Assembly (NCBI GenBank): GCA_030704615.1
Contig: CM060732.1
Location: forward strand, 13,392,001 to 13,456,000
Length of the DNA stretch: 64,000 nt
DNA from: Takakia lepidozioides
Taxonomy: Eukaryota; Streptophyta; Takakiopsida; Takakiales; Takakiaceae
Direction of reading: 5' to 3'
The notes beneath the pieces were generated by a model. That model made no database searches and was not told the DNA's origin. It saw only the letters and a list, made by a program, of their open reading frames with translations. Of the stretch, positions 1 through 10,710 are shown one piece after another (position 1 is the stretch's first letter; the number at the start of each line of letters is the position of its first letter). The translations under genes were made by a program, and so were the position numbers.

Positions 1-2460
1 TTTTAATATAAAAAGTTCAGTTAGGTATTTTTATCTTTTAAGCTATTGCCCAGTTAACAAGCTGAAATTGACCAATGAAGCTCCATTGCCCATTTCAAAT
101 GCTCAAATAAACCATGTAATCAGGCTACATTCCATTATTAACTTCAAGCTTGTCACATGGTCAAAACACTATTTTAATTAATTCTGGACTTTTGGCTTAA
201 ATCTGGACTAAACTTAATATATATTTGTATTAAAATTAATTGAAATATGAATAATATCATGGTGTAATGTGTGATTGAACTTTGTGAAATTTCAGGTGAT
301 GTCATACTTGTTTCAAAATGTGTCATATAAGAGGTCCATTTGACATTGAAGTGCTCAATGTGAAGTAGCAGTATTGAACAATTCATTGAACGTCCACTTG
401 GAAGTCGAATAAAGTAAAATTCCATTGCAGGATCATGATAAACAAATGGGTCGCATCAAACATGGGCCAAACTCGTACTCTACCATACTCGATACAACTT
501 GCTAGTAATTTTATTGATTCAAGAATCTTCATATGAAGCACAATATTCACATACCACGTCATTGGAATGAATCATGTTTTGGATCTGACAAGGCAGTAAA
601 ATATTAGAATAGCATGAAACATTCGGAAGAGGTACTAGGGTAGTACAATAAGGTTTGGGGTGTAACTAAAGAGAAGTGTAATAAGGTTTGGGTTTACACT
701 AAGGATAAGGGTTTAGGGTTTGGATTTAGGGTACAAAAAGACAAACAAATATGATGGACTCACACTCGGTAGAATTAAGAAATGGTTGAGGAATTTGATA
801 TCCCTGTAATCCTTCTATCATACCTTATCCAACAAAAGAAAATATTAAAAGAGCATGAAACATTGAGAAGCGGTAACATGGTAGTACAATAAGGTTTGGA
901 GTGTAACTAGGGTAGTACACTAAAGTTATTGGTTTATGGTAAGATTAATGGTTTAGGGATGATGGTAAAGGTAGGGTTTTCGGTTTGGGTTTAAGAACAC
1001 TATTGGACAAAGAAATATGGAAGACTCACAGTCGCTAGAACTTGGTGTGTGTTAGTAGGATATAAAATAAAATAAAAAATGGATAAACAAATATTATGGA
1101 AGAGTCATTGGGCCGGAGAAGTATTTAGATTGAGGATTCGTCCTTGGAACCTGGTATTAAGATACATATGGTTATGGTATGGATACTTCATTCCCATTTG
1201 TAGAGGAAGGATAAGGGTTTAGACGTAACAATGGCACAGGGTTTTGTTTAGGGTTCCCGACAAGGGTTTAGGATTTGGGTTGAAGGCAGAAATGGTGAGC
1301 ATACATGCCAGAAGACTCGCACTCGCTACAACTTAGTGTTGTTAGTAAGGTAGTACTAAGCAAAATAAAAATGAAGAACCTAATATTATGGAAGTGTAGT
1401 CATTGCATCGGACAAGTATGTAAATGAAAGACTCGTCCTTGGAACCTGGTATTAAGATACATAGAAAGCAAAGTTCGATAAAAAAAGATAAGTGCATGTC
1501 AATCCAAACCAAAAGCAAAACCTTGCGCAAGGTGAAGGGCAAAGAGATTTGAATAACCCTAAATAGTTATGGTTATGGTATAGATACTTCATTCCCAGTT
1601 GCAGGGGGAGGGTAAGGGTTTAGACGTAACAATGGCATAGGGTTTTCCTTAGGGTTTTCGACGAGGGTTTAGGGCTTGGGTTGAAGGCAGAAATGGTGAG
1701 CATACATGCCGGAAGATTCGCACTCGCTACAACTTAGTGTGTGTTAGTATGGTACAAAATGGAAATTTGGTTACATTGAAGAGATTTGGATAACTAAAAT
1801 GGTTATGGTTATGGTATGGATAGTTGATTCCCATTTGCAAAGGGAAGAGAATGGGTTCTGGGGTATTGGATTAAGAGTAAATGTTTAGGGTTTTCTAGTA
1901 AGGGTTTAGGGTTTTTGTTTAAGTTACAAAATAGACAAACGCTTATGGAAAACTCCAGACTTCGCTAGAAATTAGTGTTGTTAGTAGGGTAGTAGTAAGC
2001 ACCAAAAAAAAAAAAAAAAAAAACTAATATTATGGACAAGTATTTAAATGAAAGACTCGTCGTTGGAACCTGGACCTAGTATTAAGATGTGGTAGATAGG
2101 AACCAAACTGTCTCACAACGTCCCGTCAAGGATGCACGCGTATTCCCCCGGGGTGATTATCACGGCCAGCCCCCTCCGCATCTTGGCACAGCGAAACGTG
2201 TAACCGGCCTGGGGTCCTATTTCAACCTCAATTTGGTCCTGGAATGGGTAGGCTAACCGCCTTTTCTGGGGAGGGAGTTTAGGTAAAGGGTTGACGTAAC
2301 ATAGAAAGCAAACTGTAACATGCCTAAATGCATGTCAATCCAAAACAAAGGAAAAAACTAGCACAAATGTGAAGGGAGAAGACATTTCAATAACCATAAA
2401 TCATTATGGTTATGGCTATGGTATGAATAGTTCATGGGCCATTTGCAGAAAAGGGTAAGG
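1..2460. repeat. AT-rich imperfect repeats with telomere-like motifs
   Basis: No gene is seen here. GGGTTTAGGGTTT-like tracts recur near 700, 950, 1260, 1640 and 1880. A block of about 400 bp is repeated imperfectly: the stretch starting 'ggttatggtatggatac' near 1171 returns near 1569, and 'cgtccttggaacctggtatt' is at 1139 and 1435 with a variant near 2057. A 'gactcgcactcgctacaac' segment is at 1314 and 1713, with weaker forms near 1022 and 1955. An A-run sits near 2003-2021. The tracts resemble interstitial degenerate plant telomere repeat inside a local tandem duplication. They are not a telomere end, because the motif is neither continuous nor in register. Confidence 0.7.
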
Positions 2461-3140
2461 GTTAGGGGTAATGCTAACAAAAAAAGCAAGGTACTATAAA
2501 AAAGGTATGTCAATCCTAAATCCTAAATTGCCAAAAAAAAAAAAAAAAAAAAAAAAAACACATTATGAGATTTGGAAAGAAAATGGCATATATATAACGA
2601 CTTTTGGGAAGCGCCTGGATCTCATGGGAGAAAATGGATCTGAAGAAAACATGAGAGAGGATAAAAAGTCAGACCACCAAATAAAAACTATGAGAAATAA
2701 AATTTGCTTAAAATTTGAACAACGGAAAATGACATGTGAAATTCTCTTTTAATATGAAAATGAAATGAAATGAAAATTTGGTGCAGAAAAGTCGTAGAGC
2801 TTAGAGGGAAAATGGAGGAAAACCTCAGAGAAAAAACTTCGGGACTGGCAAATTGAAAAGTATGTCAACAACAATTGAATAAGGCTCCTCCTAGTGGGAG
2901 ACTTCAGCGGGAGAATTGGTCATGCGAAAAGCAAGTCCAATGTTTCAGAGAAAGACTGGAAATAGGCTATTTTCTTCCGTTGTTAAAAACCTCTTTGACC
3001 GAATTTGAAGACTCGTCGTGCCCGCCCATTTTGTTCTGGTGATCTATATGTTATGTAGGTGAAACTCCCTAACATGGTATTCTTTGTTGACCAGGACGTA
3101 CAACAGGCCAGAATCCAGCAAACCAGAAACAAAGGACGAG

Positions 3141-3166
3141 AACGACCACTGGACATTCGAGGTTCA
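3141..3166. repeat. Near-palindromic mini-element, copy 1
   Basis: 'gaacgaccactggacattcgaggttc' has arms that pair imperfectly. It is very close to the copy near 5233, sharing GAACG, CCACTGGA and GAGGTTC in the same order and spacing. It lies downstream of the C-terminal part of the minus-strand transposon gene, in sequence with no clear coding signal. Confidence 0.5.
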
Positions 3167-3237
3167 GTGCGACATAAGAATATTGCAAAAAAGATCCCCC
3201 AACGCAAACAAGAAGGGCCATATAGAGAAGAAAATTT

Positions 3238-6200
3238 TTATTTCTTAAATCGAAGTACTGGAGTTGACCTCAACAATATGTCCTTGGTCTGGAACTCGCT
3301 CGCACGACTCGCTTTCTGACTGACGATTAGCCTCCTCCAAATTAGCGGCGTCTTCACTGCTTCGGCGGCAGTAATTCTCTTAGTGCTATTCCTTGTCGTA
3401 TTTTTCCATGGAGGCATTGTCCACATAACATTGTTCACGTGGATCCATTGAGGAGGATCTGTCAAGTTATACTCCCAAAGTTTTGACCAGCAGTCCCTGT
3501 ACATTTCCAAGTCTGTTGGGTTACCACATTTTCTCGGTCTCCACCATTCCACCTTCACCTTCTTAAAATTAGGATCCTCCCTTTCGCGGATCACGTCAGA
3601 TATTGCCACCCCCATCCAGACCGGGCATGTACTTGGGTCATGAGGGCGAACGAGCACAAAGAACCCTTTCTCAATATCCTTGAACGGATTCCGGGATATT
3701 CTTGGTCGCTCACACCTCGGGCCACAGTAAGGTTCTAGGATTCATCCTCTTCTTCCACATCTGGCACTATATGTGGATGGATTCCATCTCTGTGATGATT
3801 CTTGGACCAATTTGTTTTCGGCCAGAATCCCTCAAGCAGCTGAATACGCTCGGGAGCTTCTGGAATTGGCTTATCCAGCTCGGCGAGAATGTTTCCCCAG
3901 TACTGGTCGTATTGTTCCATTCGACCTCTGTAATGATCGTCAAGCATCATTCCTTTCGTCCAAAAATCCCTGTATTTTTTTTATTCCATTCTTAATGAAT
4001 GACTGTTTTTCGGAGGAATCGTCCCCGACTCCCCAGATAGGTCTCCTTGGAACGGCGTCTGGGTCTCCTTCAGGGAGCTTGGGAGTCCCGTCAGGATTGG
4101 ACTTCCACATCTTCACGCTATTGTTTGTTGGAAGCCAATCCGAATTAGTAGCGGACTTCTTGTACTTCATGACGGGCCAACCCTCGGCATCTTTAAAAAA
4201 GCGAAAGACGTGCATCTCCGAAATCCCGACCAACGCCTCCTTTCCATCCAGAATACAGCCCTTGACAAAATTCTTGAAGTCGGGAACCTCCTGAATAGTC
4301 TGTGGAATGAACTGCAGATCTTGCTAGGTCATGAATGACCTCATCAAATCCGAAAGAATGTAGGTGCTTCGTTCCTTCAGCTTCTTCGAAAGGTAGCTGA
4401 AGAACCCGTCGATGTCCTCATGGGTGTGTCCGACCATTAGGAACCCTAGCTGGATTTCTTCAAAAACATCTTTGGCGGTCAGGAGGGATAGAAAAGCAAG
4501 CATCCATCTGTTCTTATTGTCCTTCGCGGAGTTGTCCATTTGCAAGTACAGTCTTCTCGGAAGTGGATGAGCACCACGTTTGTCTTCCGGCCTGCAGGGT
4601 TAAAGAGCATCCAAACATCTCGATTTACCTCTTAAAAGTGATTCGAAAAACTCGTTTTGAAGTTGGTAATCGAAAATGTTCCTGGACTCACGACAGGTTG
4701 GCTTCTCCAGCTGGCGCAGGCAACGGGCCAAAGAACCAATTGTAAAGTTTGAATTTCCCTTCCAAAACTCAAGAGAATATTGTCCGTAAGCTCCATCACC
4801 GTGTCCGTGCGTGACCATTCCCGTTAGTGAAACTGGAAGCTGACCCAATCCAGAAATCATCTTGTTTGGAGTCTGTAGCCTTGGAACAGTTGTTTTCCTA
4901 TGATCCATTTTGTCGTGAATAATACAGAGAAACTCCTTCGGAATCATAACAGACTCATTCCTCCAGCTATGGTAAAGTCTTCTACACGACTCTTGGTGCC
5001 TCAAATGTTTATCAAGAGCTCGTTTGTGTGTCACATGTTCCGCACTTCTCTTGACAGACTTTCTGATCAGGTCCTTTAACATCTCACACTCCGTGTACTT
5101 CGCAAATGTACTCCCAGTTTTACGAACCTCCACGTTAGGAAATATCCGACCCCGGATGCGGCTAATAGCCGACTGCGAGACTCCTTCCAACCCAAATAGT
5201 CTGTTGGACTGTTACAATAAGGCAGGGTCAGGAAAGGAACGTCCACTGGATAGTGGAGGTTCATGAAGCTAGAACCACAGTCGAAAGAGACAAAATCGAG
5301 GGGAGGATCATCCAAATTGAATCAGAAAAGACTTCCAGGAAAGAAATTGAAGAATGGAGATTTCATACCTCGTTGGACTCGTCTCGTATTCGCTTCCAGT
5401 TCATTTCAGGTGGTAAAACTCTCAAAGTATCTCTCCTTCCCTCCCCAATGCATCTTGTCTTATGGGGCATCAGGTCAGTATTTCCGTTGATAATGGACAT
5501 AATGTTACCCTCTGCCTGAAGCGTCCTTGGGCGTGGCCTCTTCACTCCACGGTTCCCATGGCAACCCTGTTTACTCAACTTTTTGTACTCCATGTATGTG
5601 GACCTGCCAATTCCATGAAATTTTCACCAAGCATTCTCACAAACATCCACACCCTCAATCGTAACGTATGCCCTGCGAGAGGTCTCTTCCAGCATGTGAA
5701 GTCGTTTTGAAACATTTAGTCCGTGTTCTCTCCTCTCATCGAAAGTGGATCCCCAAAACGAAGTTCAGATAGCCAAGGTTTTTCGCCAATCGAAATATTG
5801 ACAGTAGTAAAGTTTGCAGCAAGGTTTGCTGCTCACGGACCGGACTTCCTCCAGAGTAAGATTCTTCATTCTTTTTTTTTAGTGTTCCAAATCTCAATCC
5901 CTCTTCTTTCTCGTAAAATGCCGATACGCCACTTTCTTCACACCTGCCTCGTGATCCTCGTACAAGATGTTGTTGGAGGATCTAATAGAATTCTCCACAT
6001 CATTTGAGAGTAGTCTCCCACTTTCCAAAAGTCGTGTTTTTGTTAAAGGCCATTTTACAAGAGACATCAAAGATCCAGAACCTCCAGAAAGTATTCTGGT
6101 GACAAGAACTCCAACATCGTCCTCTCCCAGTTTGTCATTGAGGATTATCTCGTCCGGAATGCAGGCTTGAATCCTCCCCTCGAACACTACACCCCCATCA

Positions 6201-6652
6201 TCACCCAACAGTACGCACTGCAAGTTTCTCCAGTTGTTTCTTCCGAGTCCTCCACTCGGATTCCCGGAACTCTTCGATGGTCTGTGGTTTGATTCATCCT
6301 CGTCGACGTCAGGATTCTCGGCAGTATCCCTTGTCTCCGGCATAAAATCAGGATTCATGTCAGGCCCTCCTTGATACTCGTTATTCTCCGCATGAACTTC
6401 GCCAACATTCCACACCACCGGGGTCCCAATTGCCTCTTTCAAGGTGTCAGCATCCATATATGTCCATAAGGAAGAGGACATAATTAAGTATGCTTCATCA
6501 TAGGAGATTAGAACCACTGAAATGGTTGAGGAAGATAATTGGTGTCCATGACAGGTCCCAACACCGGAGACATTAAGGCGGTCCCCAGTGGCTACTGGAG
6601 ATGAAGACCCGGGAAGAGTAAGAAACACTCTTTGACCCGTCTCTAAGCTCAT
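3238..6652 (-). pseudogene. Decayed transposon gene, DUF8039-like plus DUF7869-type
   Basis: Read on the minus strand, the first open stretch (6652-5894, about 252 codons) resembles the DUF8039-type domain of plant CACTA proteins: a GQ.V.L start, PVA.G, a THG-like CHGHQL and 'EAIGTPVVW'. It ends in an acidic linker. Next comes 5593-5358 with 'HGNRG' and 'LRVLPPEMNWKRI', then a probable GT-AG intron (about 5357-5213). The main block runs from 5212 to 3940. It carries 'HDKMDHRKTTVPR', 'LYLQMDNSAKDNKNR' and 'GFLMVGHTHEDIDGFF', the hallmark motifs I know from DUF7869-type proteins. A C-terminal part with 'VEWWRP' follows at 3657-3238. The main frame is broken by in-frame stops near 4598 and 4322 and shifts near 3945, so this copy looks dead. 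Domain names are from memory; the transposase role is inference. Confidence 0.72.
5233..5262. repeat. Near-palindromic mini-element, copy 2
   Basis: The core is GAACGTCCACT, a short spacer, then AGTGGAGGTTC. The outer arms pair as CCACT with AGTGG and GAAC with GTTC. It falls inside the short intron inferred in the DUF7869-type gene, so an insertion here would not have broken the frame. Confidence 0.55.
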
Positions 6653-6805
6653 GATTTAAGCAGTATGAGTTAAGACTATATTCAGAGATGAATCAATACA
6701 ATAAAAGGAAATACACTCGCATATGAACGTTTCAGAGAAGTAGAATAGAAATGGAATTACTATTTGGTCTGGAACATGTCATATGAAGATTGTGTCTAAT
6801 TATAT

Positions 6806-6829
6806 AACCTCCACTGTACAGTGGAGGTT
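6806..6829. repeat. Perfect 24-bp palindrome, copy 3
   Basis: AACCTCCACTGT is followed immediately by its exact reverse complement ACAGTGGAGGTT, giving 24 bp with no spacer. It lies about 150 bp upstream of the first open stretch of the minus-strand transposon gene, so in its promoter or leader. It is the cleanest member of the motif family. Confidence 0.85.
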
Positions 6830-6933
6830 GGATGAGATAATAATGAAAAAAATCGGATGGATGAATACTAGTGGATGAACATGGTTACGTGGATGAATAA
6901 TGGTAATGACGGATGAATGTGAGCATTGACGCG

Positions 6934-6956
6934 ACTGTCCAGTGGAGGTCCACAAC
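6934..6956. repeat. Half-site of the palindromic motif, copy 4
   Basis: ACTGTCCAGTGGAGGTCCA keeps the right half (CAGTGGAGGT) of the 6806 palindrome about 110 bp further on. The left half is not conserved. Confidence 0.45.
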
Positions 6957-6959
6957 TTG

Positions 6960-8370
6960 AGGTATGACGAAAAACAGAAATTGAAGAGTATTGGACTGTA
7001 ACTTCTAAACATGCAGATGAGAAATAAGTAGATTTTCCTGTAGAGTATCGAAAACACACAGATGTCATAACATTTTGTACGGGAGAAAATGCAGTTCACA
7101 CGAGAGATTATGGAAATTCAGAGAGGTACACATGCGATGGCCACAGAGGTACAAGATGCTCAGAGAGGTGCACTGTGGGAAGTGAGGTGGGAGATGACCA
7201 GAGAGGTGTGGGAAACACAATCTGCAAGTGAGGGGTATGGAGATAGAAGTTTGAACAGTTTGCACTCAGACCTTATATAGAGGTGGAAACCAGGTTGCCC
7301 GCTGGAACTCCTCCAATGGGATAGTGCGATACATTGTCTCGCGGATCGATTTCCGTCGCCGTTGATATCCGATATGGCCACAATCGAACGGTTCTGGATG
7401 GTGCAGGAGTGCACTCTTTGACCGATTTCGGAAAAGAGTGTCCTTTACTAGTAGATCCCTATGTAACAATTATGATGCCAGAACGATAACGGCCGATAAC
7501 GGTGGTTCAATGGTTTCGCACTCGTGCTTATCAAGTAGTACGTATTTCGCATTCAATGCTGTCCAAGTGGATGAAGGCCTGACGCCGATGACAAGCGTTT
7601 CATGAATTCGTGCAGCTATGAGACTCGGCCGAGAATGCGGCAGGCGTAAATGAGTGACATAGGAAATATTCCAAGCCTTAATCCGCCGAATGTAGACATG
7701 GTCAGGAGCAATAATTCCCAGCGGCAAAACGCCGCAGAAGGATCTGACATTCACATTTCATTTATCGTCACGTGTGGGGTGTGGGAAATATCCCGCAGGG
7801 TTATAATTGATCTTGTGCAAGGGATCATTAACGTCATATTTTCTCGTTCATTCATCTGTTTATTCATTTCATCTAGTCATTCGTAAAATGGATGGACAGA
7901 ATGGAAAGGATGAATTGGATGATATTTGCATGGATGGAACACGTGTGGCCGTTCGATTTCGAAAGGACGCGATGGTTCAGATCTTTTGCGACGGCACGAT
8001 ATAAGGGGTGTGGTCATTCAGCCCACCCTTTCGCCACTCCATTGTGTACGCGGAAGCGCTGCGGAAGTGGTAAGACCGACTAACGCTAGAAAACAGAGAG
8101 TTTTGAAGGGGGGGGGGGGGGGGGGGGGGGTATTTTGGGTCGTTGGATTCTACGAAATCGATGCTGAGTACCTCCCGGGAAGCCCTCCTCTAGCACCCAC
8201 GTTTTTTTTTCATATTGCGTCATATTACTTAGAACTGCCGAGGGAGTGACACGTGCCTCTAGTACTTGGGGAGGATTCATTAGGGAGTAGGATTAGGTAC
8301 GATTTAGGAGGGTTGGGAGAGCATTTTTCTTAGCAAACACCTGTCGAGTAGGGGTAAGCCAAAGCCAGAA
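6960..8370. other. Intergenic part of the mobile-element block, with a G23 tract
   Basis: No convincing coding sequence is seen between the two decayed genes. An uninterrupted run of 23 G residues occupies 8108-8130, a candidate G-quadruplex or slippage-prone tract. A TATA-like 'cgatataagg' lies near 7997 and 'tatatagagg' near 7274. These could be promoter elements of the flanking transposon genes, but position is the only support. Confidence 0.5.
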
Positions 8371-10445
8371 ATGACGGAGGAGGAAGACAGAGGAGGTCAT
8401 CCCAGGGATGACGATAATGAACCTGGACCTCCCAAAAAAAAACCAAAAAGGGCCAGGCGCGAACTTTGTTGGGACATATACAATGACCCCAACATTCTTG
8501 CGGAACCAGGTTGGGAAGTTTGGAAGTTGGGGCAGCGATGGTCGCTTGGTGACTGCAGGAAATTTGTGGACTGGTGTCACATAAATCATTTGTGGCCCAG
8601 AGATAGGCATGATCCACAAACCAAACAAAATCAAGCTAGCTTGCATTCCTGCGCCAACCCGCATTTCCGCCATAAGGCAGAGGAGGTACATACAACATTA
8701 TGGGGTCAACCGCTCGTCAACAACAAGGTCCCGTATTTATTTGCAGTCATGTTGTACACATAGTTGATTTTATTGCGACCGGTGGATTGGCAAACTGCCA
8801 CTGCGAGACAGCGTACTATACTATACATGTTCTCTGATATCCCAGACTTGTATATACGTCAGGGGCAGGACATCATACGGTTTGATGGAAACGACGAGGT
8901 GGAAGAAGGAGGAAATGCGGATGGAAACGACGATGTGGAAGAAGGAGGAAATGTAGACCAACCTCCAGATTATACGCCGTAACAGGTCTCCGCAGCCGGG
9001 CCTTCAATGTCTGAGGTGGAGGGGGGCGAGGTACGCTCTCCGTTGGAAGAACAGTTGGCCGCACATGAACAGCATATCAAAGACCTGCAGGACATTGTTC
9101 ATTTGCAACGGTGGCAACTAGCGAAGTTGCTGGAAAGAATGGGGTTGGGGACTCTCGACAGCGTACGCGGTGTGCTTCAGGGCCTGAGGCCAATCACCAA
9201 CGAGCAAGACATATTGGCGCGTTTGAATATGCCAGGACATTGACCGCGTCATCGACGGGGTTGACTCAATCGGGCATGGGAATGAAGTGCAAACGTCTGA
9301 ACTGGACCCAACGAGGGTTGAGGAAGAAAGACTTGCGGCGGAGAGGACAAGAAAATGGAAGGACCCCATAGTGGAAACTGGGGAATGTTCAGCCGTGCAA
9401 ATTACATCGGCCCAAGAACATGAATTAGAGCAGCTTGTGGGGGAACGCGAGCAAGCTAGGGCTGTTGCATATCGGTACTCAAATGCCATGCAAATCCGAT
9501 AGTGGCCATGGTTGAAGGGGAATTGGCGGAATTGGGTGACATGGGCGGGCCATCTAGCATCGCGGGAAACACGGATAGAAGAAGCGTTGTCCTCCCTCCA
9601 ACGTGCAGCACGTTTGTCGAATCGAAGCGTGATAGCATCTATGCTAATTTGCAAAAGCACGACACTGTGCGTGATGTATTCACGTCGAAGTATACTGGAT
9701 TCACCACATGGAGTGATGTGCATGTCATGTTTGAGCATTGTGTGCATACAATTTCCGATACCAATAACAGCATAAACTGGGATTTTGAAGTAGCGGAGGA
9801 GTGGGACACCAAGCCGAGGATGTCATCTTACATTAATGAGGATAAACGGACGTGGATACCACAGAGCAATCCAACGTCATGGGTAACAGATGGTACGGTG
9901 TGCACAATGTGCCTAAACCCTTATGGACCGGAGGGAGGCTATATGCTTGGTTCATGTGGCCATTTGTTTCATCCCACATGTCTTATATCGGCAGCCATGC
10001 GAGCCAGCCAATGCCGTGACTGCCATGGACCAATCCATCGACGTTTCTACGAGTTGTTTGGGTTGCAAGACAATATGCCCACGGGATACGAGTACAACCG
10101 GTACAACATGCCATTGGATGTATCGCCTTACGATTTTTTAATTGGCAGCACTGGGGGGAGACAATGACATGGGATGCTCCAAGAGAGATGCACGCCTTGG
10201 ATGCGAAGACGTTAACTAGGGTTAAAGATCCGGTGACCTTTTGGGTGACATCCAACTGGGAAATAACCGTGCGTGCTAGAGGCATATGGGACCCAGTCCA
10301 AATGGAGCTTTTTTGCCGGAACTTGGGAGGGCATTGGAGCTGTACCAGACAAAGATTCTTTCGACTGCTTGAGGATCCGTGGGTGCCAGCGGAAAACGAC
10401 CCATACAATCGCAAACCGATCGGGAGAGACCTATTTCTGAGGTAG
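8371..10445 (+). pseudogene. Decayed gene ending in a RING-H2 finger
   Basis: The open stretch from 8371 begins with an acidic/basic leader containing 'PPKKKPKRARR', a likely nuclear localisation signal. It continues in the same frame through stops at 8761 and 8980 to 9243, and includes a coiled-coil-like segment (HEQHIKDLQDIVHLQRWQLAKLLERM). The frame then changes (9287-9502), with another helical, charged stretch. A last open segment (9502-10167) holds Cys-x2-Cys-x14-Cys-x-His-x2-His-x2-Cys-x10-Cys-x2-Cys, an exact RING-H2 spacing at about 9900-10025. A further frame (10164-10445) continues with 'DPVTFWVTSNWEITV'. I do not recognise the family outside the finger. The stops and frame changes suggest a dead accessory protein of a mobile element, though unrecognised introns could explain some breaks. 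Confidence 0.6.
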
Positions 10446-10639
10446 TTGGAGAATCCGTTGGGAGGATATGAATGAGATGTACTAGGTGCCTCGTCGGGAT
10501 GATGGGCCATTTCTTCCAGAGTTGCGCAGAGACCCCCAGCAGAAGGAGGTGTTGGACAATTTCAAGGCTGCCATCACGAGTGTTCTAAAGTATTGGCAGA
10601 ACACATGGTCAGTAAGGTCGTTACGGAGGGGTTTTCAGT

Positions 10640-10668
10640 TTCTTGAACCTCGCGTGGCCAGTGGAGGT
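10640..10668. repeat. Near-palindromic mini-element, copy 5
   Basis: GAACCTCGCG, a short spacer, then CAGTGGAGGTTC: the arms GAACCTC and GAGGTTC pair, and the right half matches the 6806 palindrome. It lies past the RING gene remnant, about 45 bp before the start of the satellite array. Confidence 0.55.
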
Positions 10669-10710
10669 TCCGGTGTAATTACAAATAAATAAACAGACAC
10701 ATAAATCATT

